In this document: in pieces, positions 48,077-61,417 of the stretch
How the letters are laid out: each line of letters begins with the position of its first letter
Position numbering within the stretch: the first letter of the stretch is position 1
Source: Ehretia macrophylla
Taxonomy: Eukaryota > Streptophyta > Magnoliopsida > Boraginales > Ehretiaceae
Assembly: GCA_037974665.1 (NCBI GenBank)
Contig: CM075775.1
Span: 43,054,152-43,118,151, forward strand
DNA: 64,000 nt
Direction of reading: 5' to 3'
Program-made: the position numbers and the translations under genes
Notes under the pieces: model-generated
What the model was told of the DNA's origin: nothing
The model's database searches: none
What the model saw: only the letters and a program-made list of their open reading frames with translations

Positions 48077-48639
48077 GATAGGTAATGAGGAGTTTGGCAT
48101 GATAGTTGTTCAAGTAAGGGATTAAATGAACTTTCCATTTATTATTGAGCTACAAATAATAGTTGTCAATCTCAGTACATTATTTTAGTATAGAGTATTA
48201 GAAAATGTGAGATGTAAAATTTTACAAATTAATACAATTTGATTAATGAATAACCATTGACGACAAAAGTAAAAAAAAAAAACTTTTATTATAGCTATTT
48301 ATCATGCTTGGAAGAATATTTTTTGCATTTGAAACATTACAAGAAAATTACAAAATGAGTCGCGTCGTTTTTTGGATTATATTGCAACCTATTTGAAAAA
48401 TGGTCGCATAAATCTTGTCGCTACAAACATCATTAAGGTTACAATTATTAGTGCGAATAATAATATTAGATGAATGTGAAAGGAATAGTAATTGCATTAT
48501 TGGATGCCTAAAGCTACAATTATTAATATACCATGATTAAATCTATATCATAGTCACACATGAATTTCTCTTTTTGCAACTCTTACTAAAATGATATCGT
48601 AATTGATTAATAATGCATTCATATTGTTACAATGATACC

Positions 48640-50925
48640 TGTCATGCCCCGACCCGACCCCGCAAAAGGCCAAGCCCGGACCCGACACACGGACATAGTC
48701 TCCTCTGTACCGCGGACGATCCGAAAACCCTAAAATCAACATAATACTTGTGAAAGCCATAAAACAATTAAAACAAGCCGACTTTCTTTGAAACATACAT
48801 TTCTTATTAACCAACTTTGCAACCCAAAAATGATATGCATACTACACAAGTATTTATGCCACTAATCAATTCCATTAGCATGCATTTCCTTACTAGTCAC
48901 AAGAGTATAAGTTTACAACTTTACATTCTTTCAACTTATACAACATTAGACCGTAGAGGCCTCAAACTAGAAAATACATACAAGGCTACAAGCCTCAAAA
49001 TTAAGCGACATCCAAGCAATATACATATCAAGCAAGGCTCGCACAAAATCTGGTAACCAACCACCAGCAAAGCAAAGAAGTGCTATCACGGGAACACCTC
49101 CACCTGTCCCTCCTCCTCAATTACCTCAAGAGGGTCTGCTTCAACTACTCCTGTAAAAAATATAGTATAGAGAGGAATGAGCAAAAACTATTGCTCAGCG
49201 AGGGCAATTGGTCTCAAGGACGGAGATGAGAGGAGTATGCAATGCAATTAGTCAAGCAATACATACAAGTATCATATAGAGATACCAATAAAGCCATCAA
49301 TAAAGCAAGGCAAGTATTTAAAGCTATAAACATTCATTCAAAGGATACGGTACTCTTTTCACGAGCAACTTTCAAACACAAATTCGATGACGACGCGTCG
49401 GCCCAAACCACCTTATAACACCAGTTTGGAATACCCTGGAAGTATCCATCAATCTATGACCCAAATCTCCCTAGGAGGCAACCCAAGCGAGAAAAAGGAA
49501 TAGCAGCGAAGCTAGAGCAACCAACACTGGCAACCCGAGGCTACCCAGAGAGGCCCATCACTCACGCACGAGACACTATGCAATGCAAGACTCGATACAA
49601 GGCGATAAACGAGCAATAAAGCCACACGTGAGAGAATAACAAAGTAGGTTACTCTCGCACGCAATAGCAACAGTTGATAAGCATTTCAAACAGAATCAAT
49701 ACAAACAAGTATGTCAATCAACCATAAGCATTCCATAGGCATATTTTCAAGAAAACACACAAAGTCACAAATCGGCCCCAACTATCAAAACACTACCATG
49801 TCCAAACGAGCCACGAGTTCTGGAAACCGACTTCTCCAATCCTCCTAGGTCACCATAAGGCACGTCTAAAGACCCCGAAACCTTACTTTACCCTAGAACT
49901 CGCGCAAAGCCCCGATTTCCCCCTTTCTCGTTTGAACTACAACTATATCAACCAAACACCCAACCAACGCCATAATCGCACCAAAAGTGCTTCCATAGCC
50001 TCCCGAAACAATGCCAACATGCAAAATGAGAAAACGCCAAACTCGACCTAAACGACCCCGACTTTCACCAAGGCTTAATTCCTATTTTTTTCACTACACA
50101 ACCCAAAAAAACCATACATTTAGGCATTCTAGCATACCTAGCACATTTCTACATCAACGGACAGCATAACATAGTAACTTCATCGTTTCAAAGGTTTACT
50201 ATTCACAAAACACTATTCAACAACTAATTTAAATTGCAATCTCAACATTTAACCACAGAAAATGTTAAAAAGCTATAAATACACGTTCTACAATTGCCAA
50301 GGAACAATCTAGAAGCATCAAAACGCTTTAAACAACAATCTACGGATAAAATCTAAAAATTGCAAAGTTGACATACATATCATTTAAATGCGCAAATAAC
50401 ATGCTTCCCTCACCTTAGGTACTCCTAGTCGCTAGGAAAACAACGCTAGTTGCCTCGGAAACCACCCCGCATGAGCTCATGCGAAGATTGAACGATTGGA
50501 AGTTGAAAGGTGTTTTTTTTTTCCTCTTTGAAGCTCACGGCCTGCTCACTAATTTTTCAGCCTTGTTTTTTTTTTTTTTTTGGCTTTGTTTTAGCTTATT
50601 AAGTGATGACTTGGTCAAATGGTCAAAGCACTAGGTCAAACAACTTAAAACTTGGTCAAATGGCCTTATTTTGTGCACTTTAAAGCCATTTTAACTAAGG
50701 AAAGATTAAATATAGCTAACAACAATTAAAACATAAAATTAAAGTCATCTAAATACTAGTTTCACTATTTGCTGAGGATTAAAAACCGTTCTCTAGCTAT
50801 CGCTCCCTAAATGCAATGCACGTTGCGACAGCAAAGAAGTAACAATTTGAATTCTAAATACTTAAGAAAATATAATTTTTAAAATAATAAACAAGAAATT
50901 TTCACATTCTGGCTCAGGTATTACA
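48640..50925 (-). mobile_element. Solo LTR of a Ty3/gypsy element, TSD ATACC
   Basis: A 2286-bp unit with perfect 5-bp duplications ATACC (48635-48639 and 50926-50930). On the minus strand it starts TGTAATACCTGAGCCAG and ends GGGTCGGGGCATGACA. No interior or partner LTR is present, the signature of LTR-LTR recombination. Length and end style group it with the other long gypsy LTRs here, but the sequence is a distinct family. Confidence 0.88.
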
Positions 50926-51254
50926 ATACCTTTTAACAAAATAGAAATACTAGGGATAGTAAATGAGAATACATTAAAGAAAAGTAAATATTTTTCTAAA
51001 CAAACCAGTTGAAATACAATGGTAATTTTACCATAAAATTTATGAATATTTTAAAATTAAAGGTTGTTTGAAGAGTTGTTCAAAATTGAAATTAGCACCT
51101 TGAAAATTTTTTATCATATAATTCTTTTAGAACTTTACTCATATAATATACTTATTACTTTTGTTGAGCAATAGCTAACAATGACAAAGATTTACATTAA
51201 TACTTGAAAACTTACTATCATATTTTTTTAAGTCATGAATGAACAATAATACTT

Positions 51255-52935
51255 TGTTAGCCTAAAGGCTTTAAATCCTATATTTTGATGATAGCTAAAT
51301 CTTGATCATGAAATTGATTTATTGACTAATCATATCTTGTAATGAGTTTATTGTTTGAGAACTAGTCAAAGCTTGAAGGATATTCAACATATTAAGTAAG
51401 CTCATGAGGATTGGAGTGATGATCAAGCTCATGGAAAGTGATGATCAAACAAAAGACATCCTCCAACTAAAAGATCAAAATACTTTAATGGTCAAGATCT
51501 ATAAAGATTCAAGATGTGAACATCCTACCTAAGATCTTTTCATAAAGAAAGAAGATTGAAGAGATGATCAAAACACTTTGTGAATATCAATGTTATACAA
51601 GCTCAAGAACAAGTTCATGAAGAATGATGTTGATCAAGCTCAAATGATCTAATCATGAAGATAAAATGAAAAGCTCAACATGATCAAGCTCAAGTGTCTT
51701 TTTGTCAAGATCTTTACAAGCTTCAAGTTGTGAAGATTCAAGTAAAAGATCTTTGTAGATGAAGAGGAAGTTATAAGAGGAGTTATGGCAACATAAGGGG
51801 CATCGACTAATTAAATGTCGAGTGACTTTGATATGCTCGGTAAAGCTCAAACAAATTTGTTTTAAATCTTTCCTCAAGAGTTGTGAAAAGATTTCAAAAG
51901 GATAAATGGTTTGGAATATCTTTTGAAGAAATATTCTTAAAAGGTTTAAAATTAATTTATCTTGAAAAGTTTGAATTTTCGGTTGAAAATGTATTTTAAA
52001 CTCTTGGTTTACAAAATCGGTTTAAATCTTTACAAGAGTTTTGAAAAATATTTTGGGCCTTTAAATGCTTGAAAACCCCGTTCTTAAAGACTCTTAAGTT
52101 TATGGGTTTTCGAGAAAATCGTTTTGAACTTTCAAAGTATCAATCTGTATGCAAAACGAGTCATCCGTCGAGCATCCGATTGACCAGATCCCTGATGACT
52201 CGCCTGGCAGTGAGTTTTGCAAAAGAATATATTTTGGTCCGGGCGACTATTTGGTCGACCTGATGACCATCCGGGCGACCTGACGATGTAGGTGTTCGAA
52301 AATAGAACCGTTGCAAATCCATTGGCTTTAGTTTCTATATATTTTTAAACACCCCATTTGCAAAAATCACCTCTTCCAACTACAAGCAATTGTTCCAAAG
52401 CTTTCATATCATAAAAACACATTGCTTACACAAATCATTGAGCTTTAACTTGCAAATCGTTGGGCATTAAATTGTATCCATCCACTCTTAAAGAGAGTTC
52501 ATTGTACCCATCATTTATTCACTCTTGTGGTGAGATAAACACTATTATAGTTTTGAGAGAATCATTATATAGGGAGTGTTTATAACTTCTTTGTGGATTC
52601 AAAGAAGTGAAGAGGCTTGTACAAACTCTTGTCGAGTCAAGAGGTCTTGTAGTTTTGGTTTGTGTTTCACTAACTTGTGAAGAAGCACTACTAATGGAGC
52701 TAGTGGAAATCCTAAGGGGAGAAAGAACTTAGGTGGTAGATGTAGATTAGCGAACCACCAAAAAATCAACGGTGTCATATCTTTCTCTCTTCTCTCCTTA
52801 TTTCTTTATATTGTGCATGCATAGTGCTTGATAAATTGCTTAAGAGAATTCATTAGTTTTTATCATATCCGAAAAAGTAGTATAATTGCCTCCCTATCCT
52901 AATTCACCCCCCTTTTAGGATAATTTGAGACTACA
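51255..52935 (+). repeat. LTR of a SIRE/Maximus-like copia relic
   Basis: About 1.68 kb, starting TGTTAGCCTAAAGGCT and ending GAGACTACA, followed by a PBS-like TGGTATCTAGAGC (52939-52951). AAGCTCATGA/GATCAAGCTCA phrases repeat in its first third. Confidence 0.72.
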
Positions 52936-54249
52936 AGTGGTATCTAGAGCTAAGGCTTTACATATACCTTAACATCTAGTAAAATCAAGATCATGGTATA
53001 TACTACTACATCTCCTCACATTGAAGGATATTCAATTGATATATCTCCTTTGTTTACAGGAATCAATTTCATGAGCTGGAGGAATCATATGGAAATATAT
53101 ATTCAATTCGTGAACTACACGTTGCGGCATATTGTTGAGCATGGGCCATACGAAGTTGAAGATGAACCAATCGAGCAAAACATTGCCAAATTGACCAAAA
53201 ATACTCAAGCTATGCATATTCTCTATTGTGCTTTCAATGATCAAGAATTTGAACAAATTCGAGAATGTACATCCGCTCATGAAATATGAAATCTCCTTGA
53301 AAAGCTTTATCAAAAGAAAGAAGAAGATGTTAAAGAAGAAAAACAAGAAGAAAATGAAACATACATTAGTGCATATGATGAAGAGGTATGTCTATCTTAT
53401 GAATCCAATTGCCCCTCATTTATTGATAATGATCTTACAATTGATGAACTTGAAGAAGCCATCTTGGATATTCAAAATGAATTGATATTTGCAATTTTTA
53501 AAAATAAAAATTTGCTTGAGGAAGTTGAATGTTCTTTATTGAGATAAATGAGATTAACAAGAAAAATACTATACTTGAAATTGATAATATTAGCTTTATT
53601 AACAAAGGAAAAGTGTTTGAAAATGAGATTTCATGGTTATGAAGGATTTGCAATGAATTGAATGATGAAAAAGAAAATTCTTATAAATAAAAAGAAAAAT
53701 GGGATATTATGCGTAATACACGATACATAGTATGCAAATTAAATGTGTTAGGATACAAACCATGTCTCATTCAAAAGATATTAAATAATTGTTTTCTCGA
53801 AAGCTCAAATCACGATGTATCACCTTGTGCTTGTACATATTGTGATAAAATAGAACAACTTGTTTCACTATTTCATGATATGAAACTAATTGATGATGGA
53901 ACAAAAGTTCCATGGTGGCTAAAACACAAATGGATTGTTAAAGTCACACCAAATGGAACTCACCCTCGAGGACCCAATTAAAGATGGGTACCTAGATCTT
54001 GCTTTGTTGTAGGAATGTCAAGCAACACCAATGAAGATGGTGATGCAACTTATGAAAAAAGAAAGATCATTAAGATAAAGAAGCACGGGTAACATTGAAA
54101 TTATTTATTTTCATATGTATTTCTTGAGAATGGTTTAAAATTCAACTTGATTAGTCAACTATGTGTTATTTTACGTGTGTGATCGAAAATAAAAATGATG
54201 ATGCATTATTTGTTAATTGAGTGAAAAGGTTTATGTTAAATGTAATAAT

Positions 54250-56681
54250 TGTGAGACCCCATATTTTCATCTTTGTCTCGATTTGCATGTTTTAAACCTG
54301 TTTATATTTTATATGAATTAGAATGTGCTAATTCTGTGATTTATAATCCTATTACATGTTATGTGTGCATTCATGAAATTTTCATAAAAAATGGCATCAT
54401 AAATTTTATCGACGATTTTTGTAAATAGTGTTTTGAACACACGTCCGTTAAAATTTTTAGACAGGTGTTTTAAACATTTTAAAACATAGTCCTCGGATAT
54501 TAATAGACCCGGGTTTGATTAAAATAAATTTTAAATCGGCTTTGAAATTTTAAAGGTTTTTACACTTTCTTTTGCAAAAATCGAGTTTTTAATCAAGTCA
54601 GGTGAAAGTCTTTGCATGTGAAAATTTTTGTCACCTAAAATAAACTACCTAAAAATATTCTAAGTGTTGAATACATGTTTGTGAGGAAAATAGTCAAGAA
54701 ACTAAATTAAAAGACTAGAAAAACAATTAAAAAACCTAAATGAATCAACTTTGACTTTGCATTATTTTGTTGACTTTCCTTATATATGCATAATATACTA
54801 AAAATAGCTCATAAAACAAAGCTCAAACACACTCAAAACTCATACACATGGCCGAAACTCTATGAGCCATTTTTGCTTTATTTTTTATCAAAAATTTCAA
54901 TAGAAATTACAATACAAAGCCAATAATCTTGAACCAAAACTTGATTGCACTTGTTGGGCATCCATTCTACACTGTTCTTGCATCAGATAACATCAAAGGT
55001 GAGAGAAAAATTCTAGATCTCAAAATATCATTTTTATGTTAATTCATATAATCGAATTTTTAGCTATTGAAATGTTAAATTGATGTTATATTATTGCTCA
55101 GTAGATGCTAAGGATTGATTATATGGGTTTATAGAAATTTTGAACCGTGGTAGCATGTAATTTTATTTTCCAGGTATTAAAGTTGATAATTTGGCCATTT
55201 GTTGAATAATTGGAGATGTGGTGGTTGGAAATGGTTGCTGTTAGTTTTTAAAAGTCTGTTAAATACGTGGTTGTAATGTTGTAATGCCGAAATTTTGATT
55301 GCGATGTCATGGTGAAAGTCCAAAAATTTCAGCCATGGTGCATTGAGGTTTTAGGGCTGGTGGGATTAATTTGGATGGGTTGTGGTTGGTTTCCAAGGGG
55401 GCTAATGTAGTTGCTTGAGTGGGTGAGTGATAGAAACTGGTTTGGAAGTCATTGGATTAGTAGAATGTAAGTTATGACTTTTAGAAGTTGAGGTTGTCTT
55501 TCTTTAAAATGTTGAAATATTGTCTATAGGTGTTTGGGTGTTGTTTGAGTGATTGAATTGTGTGTTGTGGGTGGTTAGACTAGGGTTGATTTTTTGGTTT
55601 AATGCATGTTAAGTTGGATGGCCTACTTTGTCATCTAATTTAGTTGTTGAGTTGTTAATTGTTTAATTGATGATATGTTGTTGAAATGTTATTAAATGAT
55701 TATTGATTATTGATTATTGATGAAGCCGAGAGATAGGCAACAAATTTTGTTGTCCCCCTGAGATATGAATGATTATTATTATTGTCATAAGTCTTGGTAT
55801 GTGTGTGTCATCTCCTGGGCAGTGTCGGGCTGTCGAGTTGATAACGGCATGACTATCATAGGCTACCCCCAACTTGCATGGCGGAGGTACCATGGAGGGA
55901 GGGGCTAGTGAGGTACCTCGGGTGCGTGAGTAATGGGGAGTTATAAGAAGAATGGTTGAGATCGTGATGGCGTTTGGAGCTACACTAACTAGAGTATCCT
56001 TTATTGATTGGTTATTATTACTAATGTGCTTATATTGTTATTGATGATTATTATGTGTTTACTGCTCAAATGATGATTTCCAAGGAGTATAATAAATACT
56101 ATTAAGAGATCTGTCGAATCCTCACTAGACTTGTTTTATATAAGTTCACTCTCAATTATTGCACACAGGTGATATTGAACAAGATTACGGGTACGAGCTT
56201 CAGGAAGCTAAGAATGTGCCATATGTGGACGAGTCCAATGTACCAGAGTCTTGTCCTTGATATCTGAAATGTTGTACTCTTTTGTTATCTTGTATATTAA
56301 AACCAGTAGGTTTGTATTTACTTAGAAGTTTATGATGTATAAGATGTCATAAAGATAATGGATTAAATGTTGCTAGCTTAGTAGTCTTGTTTTGGAACAT
56401 GATTAGGTTGCTAGATTGGTTATAATCTATTTTGAAAATGTATGTTATATAGTAAATGTATGATGTTAGAACGGAGGCGTATAACCTATAGATGCAATGG
56501 TAAAAGAATGTTTAATGTATTTGCGGTTGTGTTGTTTAATTGTAGAATTGTTTGTGGAGTTGGTTGTATGAGTTGCGAAGAGGTTGGTTTAGAGTCTCGG
56601 TGTTCTAATTACTGTCGTTATACTGCCGAAATTTCGTTACGTCCTGACTGATTGTAGGAGGGGTCAAGTTGGGGCGTTACA
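54250..56681 (+). mobile_element. Solo LTR of a Ty3/gypsy element, TSD ATAAT
   Basis: A 2432-bp unit with perfect duplications ATAAT (54245-54249 and 56682-56686), starting TGTGAGACCCCATATTTTC and ending GTTGGGGCGTTACA. It has no partner LTR. It inserted into the copia relic and is therefore younger than it. Open frames inside it are short and unconvincing. Confidence 0.88.
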
Positions 56682-59600
56682 ATAATCTTGGCTAGAATAT
56701 TTATTTTCTTAGAATTCCTCCAATTGGATAAATTAAGTCATACTTGGTATTTTAATATGCAGTACATCCAATAAGATAAGAATACATTGGCACAATGGAA
56801 GACATTTTAGTGAAAATGAATTTGAGATACTTCCAAAGAATGTTAAAAGATAACATTAAGAAAACTAAGAAACGGTTCTCATTTGAGGAAGATGAAATGA
56901 ACATTGATGGAGAAGATTATGAACATAAAAGTGAGGTTTGAGAGATTTTGATGATTTACATGCCTATTTAATGTTAGAATCCAAAAGATAGATAAAGAAG
57001 AAGATGAACTAGCTTCTAGTGATGGAAGATAGAAGTTAAAAAAACCTTATCACCCATGTGACCCTTGAATCAATTTCTTTTATTCAAATTTTGTGGTATA
57101 AAATTAAATTGAATGAATGTCATATGAAGAGTTTAGAAAGATGAATATCTTACAAATGAATCATATATACTTGAGTTTGATATTATCAAATGTTGAATGT
57201 GATAATTGTTGCTAGTGCAAAATAAATGGTTGAATTGTTGAATGACATGCATGATGAAATGGGATACAATTTATGAGCTTGATTTTATACTTACTTAAAA
57301 TGATAGATTTAATTGGTGGAAATGGGTTGAAAGAATAAGTGACTATGATCTTTTATTGTCCAAAAGAAGAATGACATTATATGCTCTTTTCTTGACTTAA
57401 ATGTTATTACATCTAGAGAAGAAATGGAGTAATAAGGAAAAATATTGAAGAACTTCAAAAAATAATATCCACATTTTCCAATAATAGGAAAACGTTAAAC
57501 AAAATGTTTGGGAAATAATATGTGCTTACATGGCTCATTGAAATATTGAAAATGTGTAATGATTGCAATGTTTGAAATATTTGGCTTCTCTTTATCATGC
57601 ACAGACATGGAGTTTATCATGAATTTTGAAAATTCTCAAACTTCTAAATGATAATGGCAATACTTGATTATGATATAAAAAGAGTATGCTTGCTTGAGTT
57701 TTATCTTGATTTCATCTTGAAAAGATATTAGTGCATCAAATGCATCTCGATGAGAGAATAATTCCTTAAAGCATGTAAAGTGTATTTTAATTGAGCAAAT
57801 AAAGGGAAAGTCGAGTTTTTTCTCACACTACAAATCAAGAAAGGATGTTCACAAGTCAAACCAAGATTACAAAGGAATCAACCAAGAAGTTTGTACTTGT
57901 TCATGACAAAGCAATCAAGAACTGAAAAGAGGACATCAACCAAGTTCTACAAAGATAAGAAAAGGAATGTTGGTTTAGAAAATGGAAGGATAGAGGTATA
58001 TCCTATAATGTATTCCATTCAACTACCTCTAACATGTCGATAACAATGTTCTCTTTGCTAAATAGTAATATTGCCCCAAAATTTTCATTAGAGCATTGTA
58101 AAAGGAAACTTGAATTGTCTTTCAGTCACTGTATCAAAACGTTATCATAACTTCTTGATGGATTGTGCTCTTGATCATATTTGACTTCATGAACATATGA
58201 AATGCATGAGAACTTTGATGATGCTAATCTCTTTGCATCGAGAAAGATTAATGATGATATAGGTGCTCAAAAAGATAGAACTCCAAGTGAATCTACTACA
58301 TCAAGATCTCAAGAAAATGGATCTCCTAGTACTTCAAAAGATTAATCCAATCAAGGAGTTCAACCAATCTTATAGGAGGAAGAGCAACAAAGAACAAATC
58401 AAGATAAACAACAAACATCCTATGAGCAAAGTATTGATCAAAATCTCTAAGATGTTGAAAGGATGTGAAGAATCATCCACATGATAGGATTCTAGGTAAT
58501 TCACCAAAAGGTATAAGAACTCTTTCAAATTTAATTATCTTTTTGAACATGATGGGTTTCTTTCTTAAATTGAACAAATTGTTGAAAATATTGTGTCATA
58601 GCAATGAACATACATGTTATGCTTGTCTCTTGATATTGGTAAAATAGTATGGTCATCTCATTACCATATGTATGTGTAGGTGATACATGTTTAAGGATCA
58701 ATGATCAACTATGTCTTAATGAAGTATAGAATTCTTTAATGAATCTAATGTGCAAAATTGATATGATAACATAGATAATTGATAAAAATGTCATACATGA
58801 TTGGTACATATCAACTTGATTCAACTAAGGTCAACACAATTAAAGTATTTCTAAATTTTATGATGAACTTTGTTGAACTATTTGATCATGTTGGAAGAAC
58901 TAATCATTTTCCTTGTTAGAACATCCTTAAAAGCTTGCATAGATTATTCAAATATGAGAATGAATGAAAAGTTGAAAGTTCCTTCTTGGACTCTCAATTG
59001 AGAAAAACAAGGAAAAGTATTCATCAATCAAGACTAGCACACAAAAGTATAAATCAAGAAGATTGGGCTTAGTGAAGGAAACAAATTGATATTCCAATAA
59101 ATACATCAACCAAGCTCTACAAAGTTGAGATAAGGCAATATCGGTTGATGTAAAAGAAGTATAAAGGTATGATCTATAATCTTCTATATCCAATTGCCTC
59201 TAAAACCAATGTAATAATTGTTATGCTCTTACGTGCTTACTCGCAATATTGTTTCAATCATCTCATTAAGAGTATTACAAAAGGAAATTTCAAGTGTCAC
59301 TCTATCACAATACAAAATGTTATCATAACCTTTGATGGAGTATACTATTGACCATACTTGTCTTTATCTCAATATAAAATGACTATTGTGCTTAACAAAT
59401 CATTATAATACATTGAGATACTTGGTTCTAGCATGTATTCTATACTCATATGAGAATAACATAGACATGCTTGAGATGAATATTTTGAAGAATTGTATGG
59501 AAATATGACATGTATTTGTATAGAGATGTGTACCTTGACGAGAAAAATATTGTTGAACCTACATACCATTACCATCTCTAGATTATTTTTAATGGCTTTT

Positions 59601-59760
59601 GACTCTTCTCTTGTAACAAAACTTGTGTTCCTCCAGGAATTGACTTTTATCATAATCTTTTAAGCATTCCTACTACTTGCTCCTTAGCATGCTCATTACT
59701 TGTCCATGATGATCGTCATAAAGAAAAAGTATGCATGATATCAACATAAATGAAATGTCA

Positions 59761-60965
59761 AACGAATAACTTCAAATGTAAATTTATTAATTTTTTATTC
59801 CTCAATTTTTTTTTTTCAAATTTTTCCTTGCTTATAAGTACTAGATGAAAAAGTGAGTTGGTTATATAAATGATAATACTACGTTTGTTATCTTTGATTG
59901 TGATGCTTCTCGAATATTAAGAAATTCAATGTGATATATTGACCATATCCAAAAGATGTTGTGGTTTTATCAATGATATATTTTGGTAATATTGCACACC
60001 ATCTTTAAAATTTTGTATTTACTTTAATCTTTAATTAATGCAACATGGTAACATATAATTTGATCCTGTTGAACTTGATCAATCGTAGATAAAAAAAAAT
60101 GATCTTTTCAAAATTGAAGTTAGAGTCAATGTTGTCAACCAATTTGAACCTTCATATGTCGTTAGGAAAATGACTCATGATGATCCAACTTTTATCACTC
60201 AGTTTTTGTCTTTTATATTTGTAAAACAAATGGTTTAATTATTTATGAAATAAATCTTAGGGTCACTTTGTTCAATTCATTAAAGTTATTCTTATTTGAT
60301 TTTTAATTAATCTGTTGCTAACACAATTTGTTTTTTATTGCTTTGTCAAAATATATGATGTTAATGGAGTTGGATCAAATTCTGCAAATAATACTGACAA
60401 GATGATTATCACTATAACAATAGTGGTATCACCTCTATATCTCATTAACCACAATCTGTCTGTTAAGTTCCAACAAAACACAATCTCTTTTAGTTGTAAG
60501 TTTTGCCATGAATATAAACAAAAGTCAGGGTGAAAGTCTTTCCCATGTTGGTTATATCTTTCAAGACTTGTCTTCACTTACGAGCAATTATAGGTTGTAC
60601 TCTCGAGAGTCACAATTAAACAAGGATTGAAAATTTTGATAAAACTAATAGAGATGATAAAGTATCAAAAACTACAATCAATGTGGTTTTCAAAGAAGTG
60701 TTTTAAGGAATAAATTAGGCAAGTATATTTTTCTTATTATTTTTACCGTATATTTTCTATTAATATGTTTATATTCCTTATTCATCATTATTCACTTTAT
60801 ACTACAATGGTAGCAATAGAAGTAAAGGCTTACGCTATATGATTTATCAGGCGATTTGCTCATTCAATTGAATTTCAATCAAATCATATGTTTTCAATGT
60901 TATCTTATAAAGGTATACAGTTATTTTAAAAGAGGTAGATATAACACAAATATGTTTCAAATATT
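59761..60965. other. AT-rich DNA, nothing recognised
   Basis: Between the copia relic and the MULE tip. Short frames (for example 60315-60533) have no recognisable features. Poly-T runs occur near 59800-59815. Confidence 0.45.
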
Positions 60966-61417
60966 AGGGTTAATGACATATTAGGTCCCTTATCTTTTTT
61001 GCTATTGCCTAGTTAGGGGTTAAAACCACTTTTAGTCCCTTATCTTGGCCCTCATTGACATTTTGATCTCTTATATTCAAAAGTGCTACTTTTCAGTCTC
61101 TTATCTTTTAAATTTGGGACAACGGTAGTCCTATTTGCTAAATCTGTTAATTTTTGAACGGGAATAGCACGTGCGCGGCACATGTGATTTTTTTCCCCCA
61201 ATTTGCAGGGGTAATTTGATCTGCATGGTAAAATAGATCTGGATTAAAAGAAGAGGCTGATTTATTCTAGGGTTTTTACCTCTTTTCTTCCCAAATCCCC
61301 AAATCACCTCCTCACAAGAAATTGATACCAAAATAGCAAAGATTTCACCATAAAGTTTACTGAGGGCTTTGATTACGCAAAAGTTGCTCTTGATTTGCTA
61401 TATTATATCAAACGGAG

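Larger units (their letters stand above)
45326..48639. other. AT-rich intergenic DNA with diverged direct repeats
   Basis: No gene could be supported. It contains an ATT repeat (45618-45642), a CA tract (46233-46247), TG-rich DNA (46520-46550), a pair of diverged direct repeats (46039-46187 and 47131-47276) and a 53-bp tandem duplication (47971-48076). Confidence 0.5.
51255..59760 (+). mobile_element. Ty1/copia relic (SIRE/Maximus-like), interrupted and rearranged
   Basis: Recognisable parts: LTR 51255-52935; gag near 52993-53290 (YSIDISPLFTGINFMSWRNH, QAMHILYCAFNDQEFEQI, of the UBN2 type); a spacer near 53900-54000 with a WLKHKWIVK and TPNGTHPRGPN-type reading; then, beyond the solo LTR at 54250-56681, an integrase/RT junction motif (NHPHDRILGNSPKGIRTLSN, about 58467-58540) and RT to RNase H remnants (about 58880-59760; KYKGMIYNLLYPIASKTN). 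An RT-end-like segment occurs twice (about 57900-58160 and 59090-59350), so the pol part is rearranged or mixed from two insertions. It is very heavily broken and old. No second LTR was seen. Confidence 0.68.

Noticed and set aside
57000-57800. Possible host exons between the solo LTR and copia RT remnants
   Set aside because: Short frames are AT-driven, and nearby readings fit only a decayed copia interior.
60315-60577. Overlapping open frames on both strands
   Set aside because: No motif, no codon bias and no promoter context; treated as chance.
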